Assembly: GCA_025980505.1 (NCBI GenBank) | Contig: JAICXI010000010.1 | Coordinates: 1-12,560 of the forward strand | Direction: 5' to 3' | Origin: a bacterium | GTDB lineage: Bacteria; Oederibacteriota; Muellerivitia; Muellerivitales; Muellerivitaceae | DNA length: 12,560 bases | In this document: positions 1 through 7,394 of the stretch, piece after piece | Layout of the letters: every line of letters starts with the position of its first letter | How positions within the stretch are numbered: the first letter of the stretch is position 1 | Position numbers and translations under genes: made by a program | Notes under the pieces: generated by a model | What the model was told of the DNA's origin: nothing | The model's input: only the letters and a program-made list of their open reading frames with translations | Database searches by the model: none

Positions 1-339
1 AACGGCAACCTCTTCGTGGCCGCGGGAAACACCCTCCAAAAACTCGACTCGGGAGGCCAGCTGACGGCCCAATGGGGCGGCCCGGGTTCGGGCCTGGGAC
101 AATTCACGGGCATCCTTTACATGCGGACGGACTCCCAGGGCGACCTTTACGTGGTCGATACGCTGATGAACGGCGGTGTTTCCACCGGCGGACGGGTGCA
201 AAAGTTCGACAACAACGGGAATTTCCTGTGCTATTACCCGGATGGGGGAGGCTGGTTGCAGGGGCTTGCCTTCGGCTCCAACGGCCATTTGATGATGGTG
301 GACGCCACCCAGGACCGGATCCTCGATTTTCTCCCTTGA
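1..339 (+). CDS. NHL-repeat beta-propeller protein, C-terminal fragment
   Basis: The reading frame is open from base 1, so the start lies outside the window; 112 codons are visible, ending in TGA at 337-339. The fragment shows NHL-type blade signatures: NGNLFVAAGNTLQKLD, then DSQGDLYVVDT followed by GRVQKFDNNGNFL, then SNGHLMMVDATQDRILDF at the C-terminus. The alternation of G-x-L/D-x-Y/F-V-x-D with R-V/I-x-K-F-D is typical of NHL repeats, which fold into beta-propellers and often occur in secreted or surface proteins. The protein ends one residue after the last repeat, so nothing follows the propeller. Function and partner cannot be told. It is unrelated in role to the downstream housekeeping genes and is separated from recX by 110 bases. 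The family call is secure; a specific function is not. Confidence 0.8.
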   Translation, partial: NGNLFVAAGNTLQKLDSGGQLTAQWGGPGSGLGQFTGILYMRTDSQGDLYVVDTLMNGGVSTGGRVQKFDNNGNFLCYYPDGGGWLQGLAFGSNGHLMMVDATQDRILDFLP

Positions 340-398
340 GTTTCGTCCTTCTCCGGTAAGTTTCACCCAGGCAATGGAACCTTGGACCCCTTTTCCCG

Positions 399-428
399 TC
401 CCTCATTAGGGATGGCCAGGCCGGCCTG
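399..428. repeat. Short palindromes in the NHL-recX gap
   Basis: The 110-base gap contains TCCCT (399-403) opposite AGGGA (408-412) around a four-base loop, and then a perfect 12-base palindrome, CAGGCCGGCCTG, at 417-428. No run of T follows on the + strand, so this is not a standard rho-independent terminator, although it lies where the NHL transcript should end. Confidence 0.35.
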
Positions 429-449
429 AAAAGATTAAACTCCCATCCC

Positions 450-962
450 GTGAAGAAATCCAAACCCCTCACTTCCGAAGCCCAAGCCCTGCGTTACGCG
501 GCCTGGCTTTTGAGCCGGCGCCCCTACAGCAGCGGGGAGCTGGAGGAGAAATTCCGCCGCCGCACCCTGCCACCGGAGATGGGGAGGAAGGTCCTCGACC
601 GCCTGAAGGAAAAGCGCTATGTCGACGACCGGGATTTCGCCGAACAACTGGTTCGTTCCAAGACCGCGCAGGACTGGGGTCCCGCCAAGATCCGGGCCGC
701 CTTTTATAAAAGACGCATCCCGCGGGACCTGGGGGAACGGGCCCTTTCCAATGCTTTCCCGGCCGCCCTGGAAAAGGCCAACGCCCGGCAACTTTTGACC
801 CGGCAAAAAAGGCGGTTTTCCGCCAAAAACGATCCAAAGGCGTCCCGGGTCCGGCAAAAGGCCTTCGGATTCTTGGTGCGGAAAGGCTATTCTTTGGAAG
901 CGGCCCGGCTCGCCGTTAGGGAGGTTTTCGGCTATAATTCCGAGCTTCCCAAGGACGATTGA
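450..962 (+). CDS. recX: Regulatory protein RecX
   Basis: The product is 170 residues, within the usual RecX size range. RecX is a cytoplasmic all-helical protein that binds RecA filaments and modulates recombination and the SOS response. Supporting residues are the N-terminal ALRYAAWLLSRRPYSSGELEE block (the common RecX opening with A..LL..R..S..EL), the second-repeat LKEKRYVDDRDFAEQLVRSK, and a third helical repeat near KAFGFLVRKGYSLEAARLAV. The start is a GTG at 450; no clear Shine-Dalgarno sequence is visible, so it could lie a few codons away. RecX immediately before alaS is a familiar order, often recA-recX-alaS, but recA is not upstream here: an NHL-repeat gene takes that place. A 121-base gap separates it from alaS. 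Confidence 0.9.
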   Translation: MKKSKPLTSEAQALRYAAWLLSRRPYSSGELEEKFRRRTLPPEMGRKVLDRLKEKRYVDDRDFAEQLVRSKTAQDWGPAKIRAAFYKRRIPRDLGERALSNAFPAALEKANARQLLTRQKRRFSAKNDPKASRVRQKAFGFLVRKGYSLEAARLAVREVFGYNSELPKDD

Positions 963-964
963 CC

Positions 965-981
965 ACCGAGTTACACCGAGT
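965..981. repeat. ACCGAGT direct repeat downstream of recX
   Basis: ACCGAGT occurs at 965-971 and again at 975-981, a ten-base period starting three bases after the recX stop codon, followed by the related CGACAGAGTGAG. Repeats of the ACCACGGAG/ACACCGAGT type are, as far as I recall, scattered through intergenic DNA of many unrelated bacteria. Only the duplication itself is seen here. Confidence 0.4.
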
Positions 982-1074
982 CGACAGAGTGAGACATTCT
1001 TTGTCGGATGGAATCCTGGATTTACTCCGGACAACTCCGTCCACCCTGTGGTGAAAAAGAATTTGAGCTTGAAT

Positions 1075-1078
1075 GAGG
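1075..1078 (+). promoter_or_regulatory. Ribosome binding site of alaS
   Basis: GAGG lies five bases before the ATG at 1084. It supports this start, which also matches the normal AlaRS N-terminus (a short lead, then EIRQAYLDFFKSKNH). Confidence 0.6.
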
Positions 1079-1083
1079 TTTAA

Positions 1084-3756
1084 ATGCCAGTCCCAACGAC
1101 CGGAAGCGAAATCAGGCAGGCCTACCTGGACTTTTTCAAGTCCAAGAACCATAAGATCGTCCCGTCCTCCTCCCTGGTGCCCGAAAACGACCCGACGCTC
1201 CTTTTGTCCAACGCCGGCATGAACCAGTTCAAACCTTATTTCCTGGGGACGGTTCCCTTTCCCCACGCCGTGCCTTACGCGGCCTCCTGCCAGAAATGCT
1301 TTAGGACCGGCGACCTGGAGCGGGTGGGCTATACGGCCCGGCACCATACCTTTTTCGAGATGCTGGGCAATTTCTCCTTCGGCGGCTATTTCAAGAAGGA
1401 GGCCATCACCTGGGCCTGGGAATTCGTGACCGGGGTCCTGAAGCTCGACCCGTCCCGGCTTTGGGTGACGGTGTTCAAGGACGACGACGAGGCCATCGAG
1501 TTGTGGAAAAAGACGGCGGGTTTGCCCGCCGAGCGCATCGTGCGCATGGGCGAAGAATCCAATTTCTGGACCATGGGCCCCACGGGCCCTTGCGGCCCCT
1601 GTTCGGAAATTTACGTGGACCTGGCCCCGGAAAAGGGCGCGACCAGGAATTTCGAGGAGGAAGCTGAATCGGGCCGTTACCTTGAAATCTGGAACCTGGT
1701 CTTCACCCAATTCGACCGACAGGAAGACGGCACCTTGAAACCACTGCCCAAGCCCAACATCGACACGGGCATGGGGCTGGAGCGGGTGGCCAGCGTGATG
1801 CAGAAGGTCTCCTCCAACTTTGAGACGGATCTCCTGTCCCCCCTGATGGCGGCCGTGGCCAAGGTGGGGAACCTTTCCGACAGGGCCGACGGGTCCCAAA
1901 CCTATACATCCCTCAAGGTCATCAGCGACCACCTGCGCGCCACCACCTTCCTCATCGCCGACGGCGTGCTTCCCTCCAATGAGGGCCGGGGCTACGTGCT
2001 TCGCCGCATCCTGCGCCGGGCCATCCGCCACGGCAAACTGCTGGGGCTGGACAAGCCTTTCCTTTCCCAACTGACGCTTGAAGTGGGAAAACTCATGGGC
2101 GGGGTTTACCCCGAAGTGGTGGACCGCAAGGAACACATCGTCAACGTGGTCAAGGCCGAGGAAGAGCGTTTTTACGAGACCCTGGCGGCCGGCACCGAAC
2201 GCCTGATGGAAAAAATCGGGGACTTGAAAAAAGCCAATGCCACGCTGCTTTCCGGGGAGGACGCCTTCACCCTTTACGACACCTTCGGGTTCCCCCTGGA
2301 CATCACCAAGGAAATCCTCAAGGAAAAGGGCCTTTCGGTGGACGAAAAGGGCTTCCAAACCGCCATGGAAGGCCAGAAGGAAAAGGCCCGCTCGGCCTGG
2401 AAGGGCAGCGGCGACGCGGTTCTTCCGGCCCTCTATAAGGAATTGGCCTCCAAGATTCCCGCGACCCAGTTCAAAGGGTACGAGAAGACCAAGGACCTGG
2501 GCCAAGTTTTGCAGATCGTGCGGGTGAAGGACCGCAAGCACGAACCGGTGGAAAAGCTCCAGGAAGGCGAATACGGTTTCGTGATCCTCAGCCAATCGCC
2601 CTTTTACGCGGAGAAGGGCGGGCAGGTCGGGGACAAGGGGGTGATCCAGGGGTTTAATTCCGCCGAAGTGTCCTGGGCGGACGTGCTGGATACCCAGATG
2701 GTTTCCGACACCTTGATCGGCCATTGGTGCTTCATGAAGCGCGGCAAGCTGGCGGCCGGACAAAAGGTCGAAGCCACGGTGGAAGAAAGCGAGCGCCGGG
2801 CCATCATGCGCAACCACACGGCCACCCACCTCCTTCACGCGGCCCTCCGGAAAGTGCTGGGCGCGCACGTGGGACAGGCCGGAAGCTACGTGGGGCCGGA
2901 CCGGCTGCGGTTCGACTTCACCCATTTCGAGGGCCTCAAGCCCGGGCAATTGCTCCAGATCGAGAGCCTGGTCAACCAGCGCATCCTGGACAATATCGAG
3001 GTCACCAAGCAGGAAATGTCCTTCGACGAGGCCAAGAAGAAGGGCGCCCTGGCCTTCTTCAGCGAGAAATACGGGGAGCGGGTGCGGGTGGTGGATGTGC
3101 CCGGCTTTTCCACGGAGCTTTGCGGCGGCACCCACGTGGGCCGCACGGGCGACATCGGCTTGTTCAAGGTCACCAGCGAATCCTCGGTGGCCTCGGGGGT
3201 GAGGCGCATTGAGGCCGTGACCGGCGAGGGGTCGCTGGGGAGGGTCCACCAGGAAGAGGAAACCCTCAAGGAAATCGCCCAGCTCTTGAAAAGCTCGGAC
3301 GCGGAACTGAAAACCAAGGTGCAGGCCCTCCTGGAGGAGGTCAAATCCAAGGACCGGGAACTGGTTTCCTTGAAGTCCAAACTGGCCGGGAGCCTGGTGG
3401 ACGAGGTCCTGGGCAAGAAGAAGGACGTGAAGGGCGTGTCGCTGGTCGTGGCCCGCACCGATGAATTGGACGCCGAAGGCATGCGGCAATTGATCGATGC
3501 CTTGAAGGCCAAAATGGGGAGCGGCGTCATCGTGCTGGGAAGCGGTAAACACGACCAGATCGCCTTCATCGCGGGCGTCACCAAGGACCTGACGGCCAAG
3601 GTGAAGGCCGGGGACATCGTGAAGGAAGTGGCCAAGATCACCGGAGGGGGCGGCGGCGGAAGGCCGGACCTGGCCCAGGCGGGCGGCAAGGACGCTTCCA
3701 AGGTGGACGAGGCCCTCCGGCAGGTGCCGTTGATCGTGGAAAGGGCGGTTTCTTGA
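1084..3756 (+). CDS. alaS: Alanine--tRNA ligase
   Basis: The 890-residue product is full length (the E. coli enzyme is 876). It activates alanine with ATP and charges tRNA-Ala in the cytoplasm, and hydrolyses mischarged tRNA. The class II catalytic core is shown by SNAGMNQFKPYFLG (about 42-55), ARHHTFFEMLGNFSFGGYF (about 85-103), GPTGPCGPCSEIY (about 164-176) and NIDTGMGLERV (about 225). The editing domain holds the zinc-site residues in HTATH (H578, H582) and CGGTH (C680, H684). The C-terminal C-Ala domain ends with the glycine run and RPDLAQAGGKD (about 858-874). All expected motifs are present. An ATG with GAGG upstream sets the start. The next gene, ruvX, follows after 49 bases; alaS-ruvX-mltG is a widely conserved order. 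Confidence 0.98.
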   Translation: MPVPTTGSEIRQAYLDFFKSKNHKIVPSSSLVPENDPTLLLSNAGMNQFKPYFLGTVPFPHAVPYAASCQKCFRTGDLERVGYTARHHTFFEMLGNFSFGGYFKKEAITWAWEFVTGVLKLDPSRLWVTVFKDDDEAIELWKKTAGLPAERIVRMGEESNFWTMGPTGPCGPCSEIYVDLAPEKGATRNFEEEAESGRYLEIWNLVFTQFDRQEDGTLKPLPKPNIDTGMGLERVASVMQKVSSNFETDLLSPLMAAVAKVGNLSDRADGSQTYTSLKVISDHLRATTFLIADGVLPSNEGRGYVLRRILRRAIRHGKLLGLDKPFLSQLTLEVGKLMGGVYPEVVDRKEHIVNVVKAEEERFYETLAAGTERLMEKIGDLKKANATLLSGEDAFTLYDTFGFPLDITKEILKEKGLSVDEKGFQTAMEGQKEKARSAWKGSGDAVLPALYKELASKIPATQFKGYEKTKDLGQVLQIVRVKDRKHEPVEKLQEGEYGFVILSQSPFYAEKGGQVGDKGVIQGFNSAEVSWADVLDTQMVSDTLIGHWCFMKRGKLAAGQKVEATVEESERRAIMRNHTATHLLHAALRKVLGAHVGQAGSYVGPDRLRFDFTHFEGLKPGQLLQIESLVNQRILDNIEVTKQEMSFDEAKKKGALAFFSEKYGERVRVVDVPGFSTELCGGTHVGRTGDIGLFKVTSESSVASGVRRIEAVTGEGSLGRVHQEEETLKEIAQLLKSSDAELKTKVQALLEEVKSKDRELVSLKSKLAGSLVDEVLGKKKDVKGVSLVVARTDELDAEGMRQLIDALKAKMGSGVIVLGSGKHDQIAFIAGVTKDLTAKVKAGDIVKEVAKITGGGGGGRPDLAQAGGKDASKVDEALRQVPLIVERAVS

Positions 3757-3805
3757 GAAGGCCCCCACTTGCCGGCTGCCGGCCATCCGCCAACGGCCGT
3801 CCTTC

Positions 3806-4240
3806 ATGAAGCGGTGGTTAGGGCTTGACTTGGGGCATGTGCGCATCGGGGTGGCCCTGTCCGACCCCCTGGGCCTGACGGCCCAGCCCTTGGAGGTCCT
3901 GAGATCCGCCGGAACCCAGAAGGACCTCATGGCCATCGGCGAATTAGTGAACCGCCACGAAGTCACCCAAGTCATCGTGGGCCTCCCTTTTAACATGGAT
4001 GGCACGGAGAGCTCCACCACCCAAAAAGTCAGGGAGTTCACCGGGAAGCTCGCCGGACGGCTGAATATCCCGGTTTTCTTCGTGGATGAACGCCTTACCA
4101 GCAAGCAAGCGGAGCGCCTGATGATCGAAGGGGGCGCGAGCCGGGAAAGCCGCAGGGAAAAAATCGACAAGGTGGCTGCGGCCCTGCTGCTGCAATCGGC
4201 CCTGGATGGGGCGTCCCTGATCCCGGTGGAAAGGCCGTAA
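3806..4240 (+). CDS. ruvX: Putative Holliday junction resolvase / pre-16S rRNA nuclease RuvX (YqgF)
   Basis: This is a 144-residue RNase H-fold protein of typical YqgF length. The family acts in the cytoplasm; E. coli YqgF is implicated in maturing the 5' end of 16S rRNA, while the resolvase role rests largely on structure. The acidic active-site residues are visible: D8 in LGLDLGHVRIGVALSD, D94/E95 in FFVDERLTS, and D121 in KIDKVAAALLLQ. The central VIVGLPFNMDG strand is also standard. The start at 3806 places the family's opening GLD motif at residues 6-8; no strong Shine-Dalgarno is visible. It follows alaS by 49 bases and is probably co-transcribed with it. A weak terminator-like hairpin lies about 50 bases after the stop codon. 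Confidence 0.93.
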   Translation: MKRWLGLDLGHVRIGVALSDPLGLTAQPLEVLRSAGTQKDLMAIGELVNRHEVTQVIVGLPFNMDGTESSTTQKVREFTGKLAGRLNIPVFFVDERLTSKQAERLMIEGGASRESRREKIDKVAAALLLQSALDGASLIPVERP

Positions 4241-4287
4241 AACCTGTATCCAATGAGGGTGACTCTCTTTAAAGATGTTGAATTCTC

Positions 4288-4312
4288 GGGAGCGATTTAA
4301 TTCCCTTTTTTT
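4288..4312 (+). terminator. Weak rho-independent terminator candidate after ruvX
   Basis: GGGAG (4288-4292) can pair with TTCCC (4301-4305), including one G-U pair, across an eight-base loop, and is followed at once by seven T (4306-4312). The stem is short, so strength is doubtful, but the position about 50 bases after the ruvX stop codon is right. Confidence 0.35.
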
Positions 4313-4413
4313 CTCGAGAGGAGAGTGAGGTTGAAAAGGGACCGATCGTCTTAACTATCCCGACTTTATTGAGGATGGGATGGATAAAAACCGGGAGTTC
4401 TTCAAAAACTTTG

Positions 4414-4442
4414 AACCCTCAAGGGGAGAGGGTTGGGGTGAG
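4414..4442. repeat. Palindromic repeat (CCCTCAAGGGGAGAGGG type), upstream copy
   Basis: AACCCTC (4414-4420) and GAGGGTT (4428-4434) form a perfect seven-base inverted repeat around AAGGGGA, followed by GGGGTGAG. I recall this motif class as common in intergenic DNA across many phyla, often close to DUF559 genes. A related palindrome lies at the other end of the DUF559 remnant (4874-4897). Confidence 0.55.
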
Positions 4443-4526
4443 GATACCTGTTGTTGATCCGCTTTAGAAAAAACATCAAAGAAGAGTTCATCGTCTCACT
4501 TTGGGGGAGCGACAGGATTAAACATC

Positions 4527-4931
4527 ATGAGAGGCAAGGCACATAAAAAACCCTCGCGTTCCCTGCGCCGGGATCAAACGGAAACCGAGAAAAAATTATG
4601 GAGCCGTTTACGATCCGGCCGGTTCCTGGGGATCAAGTTCAGGCGGCAACTGCCTTTAGGACCCTAGGTTGCTGATTCTTGTTGTTTGGAGAAAAAACTG
4701 ATTGTTGAACTGGATGGCGGCCGGCATTTGGGCAACCAGCAGAAAGATAACGAAAGGACGGAGTTCCTCGAAAGGGAAGGATTCCAGGTCATTCGTATCT
4801 GGGACCACGAGGTTCTTTCGGACTTTGAAGGTTCCTTGGAATATATTCGGAAGCACATTGGAAAGTCACCCGATCCCTCCCCCCTTGAGGGGAGGGAGCT
4901 AAAACAGGATGCAACCCATGAAAGTCCTTAA
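4527..4931 (+). pseudogene. DUF559 / Vsr-like endonuclease-fold protein, interrupted by an in-frame TAG
   Basis: Reading from ATG 4527 gives TETEKKLWSRLRSGRFLGIK, then FRRQLPLGP, then a stop codon TAG at 4665-4667 (codon 47), after which the same frame continues VADSCCLEKKLIVELDGG, RHLGNQQKDNERTEFLEREG and FQVIRIWDHEVLSDFEGS to TAA at 4929-4931. The family normally reads GPYxVDF at the stop, so TAG replaces the Tyr codon by one base change; the following D-S-C where D-F is usual may be a second change. DUF559 proteins have the small PD-(D/E)XK/Vsr nuclease fold and their role is unproven. No frameshift is present. The last codons are encoded by a palindromic repeat and overlap the mltG start by 23 bases. 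Alternatives are readthrough of a functional amber codon or a sequencing error. A separate downstream start (TTG 4686) would lack the N-terminal half of the fold. Confidence 0.85.
4874..4897. repeat. Palindromic repeat just before mltG
   Basis: TCCCTCCCC (4874-4882) and GGGGAGGGA (4889-4897) are perfect nine-base inverted arms around CCTTGA. The repeat is translated in the DUF559 frame as DPSPLEGRE. Its right arm is also the only purine-rich tract before the mltG ATG (11 bases away), so the hairpin could mask the mltG ribosome binding site. Confidence 0.6.
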
Positions 4932-5928
4932 AATTTATGGAATCGCCTTCCTCGCCGGCTTCCTAGCCTTTGCCTTTATCTTCATCCCGACCTTTTTCTT
5001 CCCGGGGCCCGAGGTGGACATCCCGGTGTACTCCAAAAATACCGCCCGGGAGATCGCCCGCAGCCTGGAGCAAAAAGGCATCCTCCATTTCCCCCTGCCG
5101 TTCCGCGTGCTGGCCAAGATCACCCACGCGGACCGCAAGCTCAAGGCCGGCCTCTACCGCATGAGCCCCCGCATGAGCTTATGGGGTGTTTTGACCACCC
5201 TGTCGGAAGGGCGAAGCGAACTCCTGGCCCTGAAGGTTCCCGAGGGCTATACCACCGAACAAATCGCCCAGGAGTTGGAAAAAATGAAGGTCGTCACGGC
5301 GGCGGATTTCCTCAAGGCTTCCCAGGAGCCGCAGTTGTTAAAGGAACTGGGGATTCCCGGCCCCAGCGCGGAAGGCTTCCTGTTCCCGGAAACCTACCGG
5401 GTGCCCATCGGGGCGGACGCCAAGGCCCTGGTGGAACTCATGGTCCGCCAGTTCGACGATTCGGTGGACGACGATTTCGAGCACCGCTGCCGGTTAAGGG
5501 GACTGACGCCCTACCAGGCGGTCATCCTGGCTTCCATCGTGGAAAAGGAAGCCCGGTTGGACGAGGAAAGGCCCATGGTGGCGGGAGTGATTTACAACCG
5601 CCTGCACAACAAGATGCGGCTGGAAGTGAACGCCACCCTCAACTACGTTTTGACCAACAAGCGAGCCTGGCTCACCAATGAACAGCTCGGCACCAAGTCC
5701 CCTTACAACACCTACCAGCACCGGGGCCTTCCGCCCACCCCCATCTGCAACCCCGGAACGGCTTCCATTGAGGCGGTCCTCAACCCCGCCCAGGTGCCCT
5801 TCCTTTATTACGTGGCCCAGGGCGACGGTTCCCATCTTTTCGCCGCGACCTTCGAGGAACACCAGAAAAACGTCCTGCTGGCCAAGCGCATCCGGCGGGC
5901 CAAGAAATACAAGTCCCGAAGCAATTGA
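4909..5928 (+). CDS. mltG: Endolytic murein transglycosylase MltG
   Basis: The product is 339 residues, the usual YceG/MltG size. The enzyme is anchored in the inner membrane and cleaves nascent glycan strands in the periplasm, limiting their length. There is one N-terminal membrane segment (about 8-32), a LysM-like region with TAREIARSLEQKGIL (about 45-59), and the YceG domain with EGFLFPETYRVP, ILASIVEKEARLDEERP (E212 is the likely catalytic glutamate), VAGVIYNRLHNKMRLEVNAT, SPYNTYQHRGLPPTPICNPG and FLYYVAQGDGSHLFAATFEEH. The PPTPICNPG variant has T where G is common. ATG 4909 is used; ATG 4918 is an equally plausible start nine bases on. It follows ruvX in the conserved order, but with the DUF559 remnant inserted between. 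Confidence 0.95.
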   Translation: MQPMKVLKIYGIAFLAGFLAFAFIFIPTFFFPGPEVDIPVYSKNTAREIARSLEQKGILHFPLPFRVLAKITHADRKLKAGLYRMSPRMSLWGVLTTLSEGRSELLALKVPEGYTTEQIAQELEKMKVVTAADFLKASQEPQLLKELGIPGPSAEGFLFPETYRVPIGADAKALVELMVRQFDDSVDDDFEHRCRLRGLTPYQAVILASIVEKEARLDEERPMVAGVIYNRLHNKMRLEVNATLNYVLTNKRAWLTNEQLGTKSPYNTYQHRGLPPTPICNPGTASIEAVLNPAQVPFLYYVAQGDGSHLFAATFEEHQKNVLLAKRIRRAKKYKSRSN

Positions 5929-5977
5929 AACCGAACCCGGGGAACCTCCGCCCCGTCCCGGCGATCCAAGGCTTTAA

Positions 5978-7183
5978 ATGACCCCCTCCCCGGCCGCCGA
6001 TAAGATTTTTGAAGCCAATCTCTGGAAGCTCAACGCCGTCCGCATGTTGTTTTGGATGCACTTTTTCGGACCCGTGCTGGTGCCCTTTTTCACCCAGTGG
6101 GGGGGGCTGCGGCTGTCGCAGGTCTTTTACTTGAACGCCTGGTTTTTCTTCTGCAATTTTATTTTTGAAGTCCCCACGGGCGCGGCGGCGGATTTCCTCG
6201 GCCGCAAGGCTTCCTTGGCCCTCGGGGCCCTGCTGGGGTCGGGCGCGGCCTTCCTTTATACCAGCCGCCCCCTCTTCCTTGTCTTTTTGGCGGCGGAAGC
6301 GGTTTTTGCGCTGGCCTTCACCTTCCACTCGGGCGCGGACGAGGCCCTGGCTTACGACAGCCTGGCGGTCCTGGGGCGGGAAGGCCAATCCAAGAAAATA
6401 TTGTCGAGGATGGAATCCTTCAAGTTGGGCGGGATTTTATTCGCGTCCCTGACCGGGGGATTCATCGCGGACCGTTGGGGTTTGGCCGCGCCCCTGCGGG
6501 CCACCGGCGTCGCCATTTTCGCGTCCTTTTTCATCATCCTTTTGATCCGCGAGCCGGGGGTCCGAAAACGCGCGAAAAACCGGGCCGCCTATCGGGACGT
6601 CCTCCGGGAAGGAGTCCGTTTTTTCACGGGCCATCGGATCCTTTGGATCCTGACCCTGGAGGCGGCCGCGGTGAACGCCCTGGCCTGGTGCGTCATCTGG
6701 CTGAACCAGCCCCTTTTGCTGCAAAGCGGCTTGCCGTTGAAATATTTCGGGGTGGTCCAGGCCTTGTCGGTGGCCGGGGAAATCCTGCTTCTTTCCCACG
6801 TGGCCTTCTTCGAAAGGCTTTTCGGCTCCAAACGGGGCTTGCTGGCCGGCGGAGGCCTGCTGGCGGGCGCGGCTTTCCTGGTCCTCGGATGGGCCCGTTC
6901 CTTGTTCCTCGTGATGCCGGCCATCGTGCTTGCCTTCACCTTCGGCTTGACCCGCCTGCCGCTTTTCAGTTCCTACATGAACAAATACATCCCCTCGGAT
7001 AAAAGGGCCACCGTTATTTCCACGTCCTCCATGATCCGCACCCTGGCCCTCTTCCTCTCCATGCTGGCCGTGGGGAAAGGCCTGGACCACCGGTCCATTC
7101 AAACGGCCGCCATCGCCGTGGGTTCATGCCTGGTGGCCCTTTCGGTCTTTTCCCGCATCGAGGAAAAGCACCTGATAGACTAA
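5978..7183 (+). CDS. Major facilitator superfamily (MFS) transporter
   Basis: This is a 401-residue, strongly hydrophobic protein with about 12 predicted membrane segments, typical of MFS carriers in the inner membrane. The loop 2-3 signature GAAADFLGRK (68-77) fits the MFS motif G-x-x-x-D-x-x-G-R-K. SGADEALAYDSLAVLGRE (118-135) resembles the SGA-x-EA-x-xYDS block of a subgroup of uncharacterised MFS proteins, and the second-half SDKRATVISTSSMIR (about 337-351) is another common element. The substrate cannot be told. It starts 49 bases after mltG, with AAGG upstream of the ATG, and sits between mltG and ftsE; this raises the chance of an envelope-related substrate but proves nothing. A 211-base gap follows. 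Confidence 0.88.
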   Translation: MTPSPAADKIFEANLWKLNAVRMLFWMHFFGPVLVPFFTQWGGLRLSQVFYLNAWFFFCNFIFEVPTGAAADFLGRKASLALGALLGSGAAFLYTSRPLFLVFLAAEAVFALAFTFHSGADEALAYDSLAVLGREGQSKKILSRMESFKLGGILFASLTGGFIADRWGLAAPLRATGVAIFASFFIILLIREPGVRKRAKNRAAYRDVLREGVRFFTGHRILWILTLEAAAVNALAWCVIWLNQPLLLQSGLPLKYFGVVQALSVAGEILLLSHVAFFERLFGSKRGLLAGGGLLAGAAFLVLGWARSLFLVMPAIVLAFTFGLTRLPLFSSYMNKYIPSDKRATVISTSSMIRTLALFLSMLAVGKGLDHRSIQTAAIAVGSCLVALSVFSRIEEKHLID

Positions 7184-7394
7184 CGGCCATCCTGGATCCA
7201 GGGTTTTCTCCGGGACACCCGCATTTCCCTTGCGGGAAGGGGTTTCCTGCCTTAATTTACAGGCATGTTGACGAAGGGCGGAACGCGGGGCAAAAGACTC
7301 CCCGCCCCCTCCGGGGGGAAGGGGCCCGCGGTTTCCCGACGAAAACGATTGGTTAAGCGCACAGCCCCCTTTCCGTTGAACGGAGAATCGACCC
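7184..7394. other. Palindrome-rich gap between the MFS gene and ftsE
   Basis: The gap holds several hairpins: CCCGCA (7218-7223) with TGCGGG (7231-7236); TGCCT (7248-7252) with AGGCA (7261-7265); and GCGGGG (7285-7290) with CCCCGC (7300-7305), followed by a second C-run/G-run palindrome to about 7326. None is followed by a T-run, so they are not classic terminators. The stretch probably separates two transcription units and may contain the ftsE promoter, but I see no convincing -35/-10 pair. Short frames crossing it have no recognisable protein character. Confidence 0.5.

Larger units (their letters stand above)
4241..4526. other. Non-coding gap between ruvX and the DUF559 pseudogene
   Basis: This 286-base stretch is visibly more AT-rich than the flanking genes. 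It holds a weak terminator-like hairpin (4288-4312), the palindrome TCTCGAGA (4312-4319) and a palindromic repeat unit at 4414-4442. I find no open frame with coding character and no RNA gene. Confidence 0.6.

Noticed and set aside
963..1083. T-box or other riboswitch before alaS
   Set aside because: The gap is only 121 bases; no T-box sequence, specifier stem or terminator/antiterminator pair is visible.
916..4170. 1084-codon open frame on the minus strand across recX, alaS and ruvX
   Set aside because: It is antisense to three firmly identified genes, is rich in H, L, G and Q with no domain, and is what a GC-rich gene with biased third positions produces on the opposite strand.
4241..4526. 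CRISPR array or small RNA gene in the AT-rich gap
   Set aside because: There are no regularly spaced direct repeats and no strong promoter-terminator pair; only single palindromes were seen.
4686..4931. Separate short gene from TTG 4686
   Set aside because: It is the downstream half of the DUF559 domain, in the same frame as the upstream half; it is better described as one interrupted gene.
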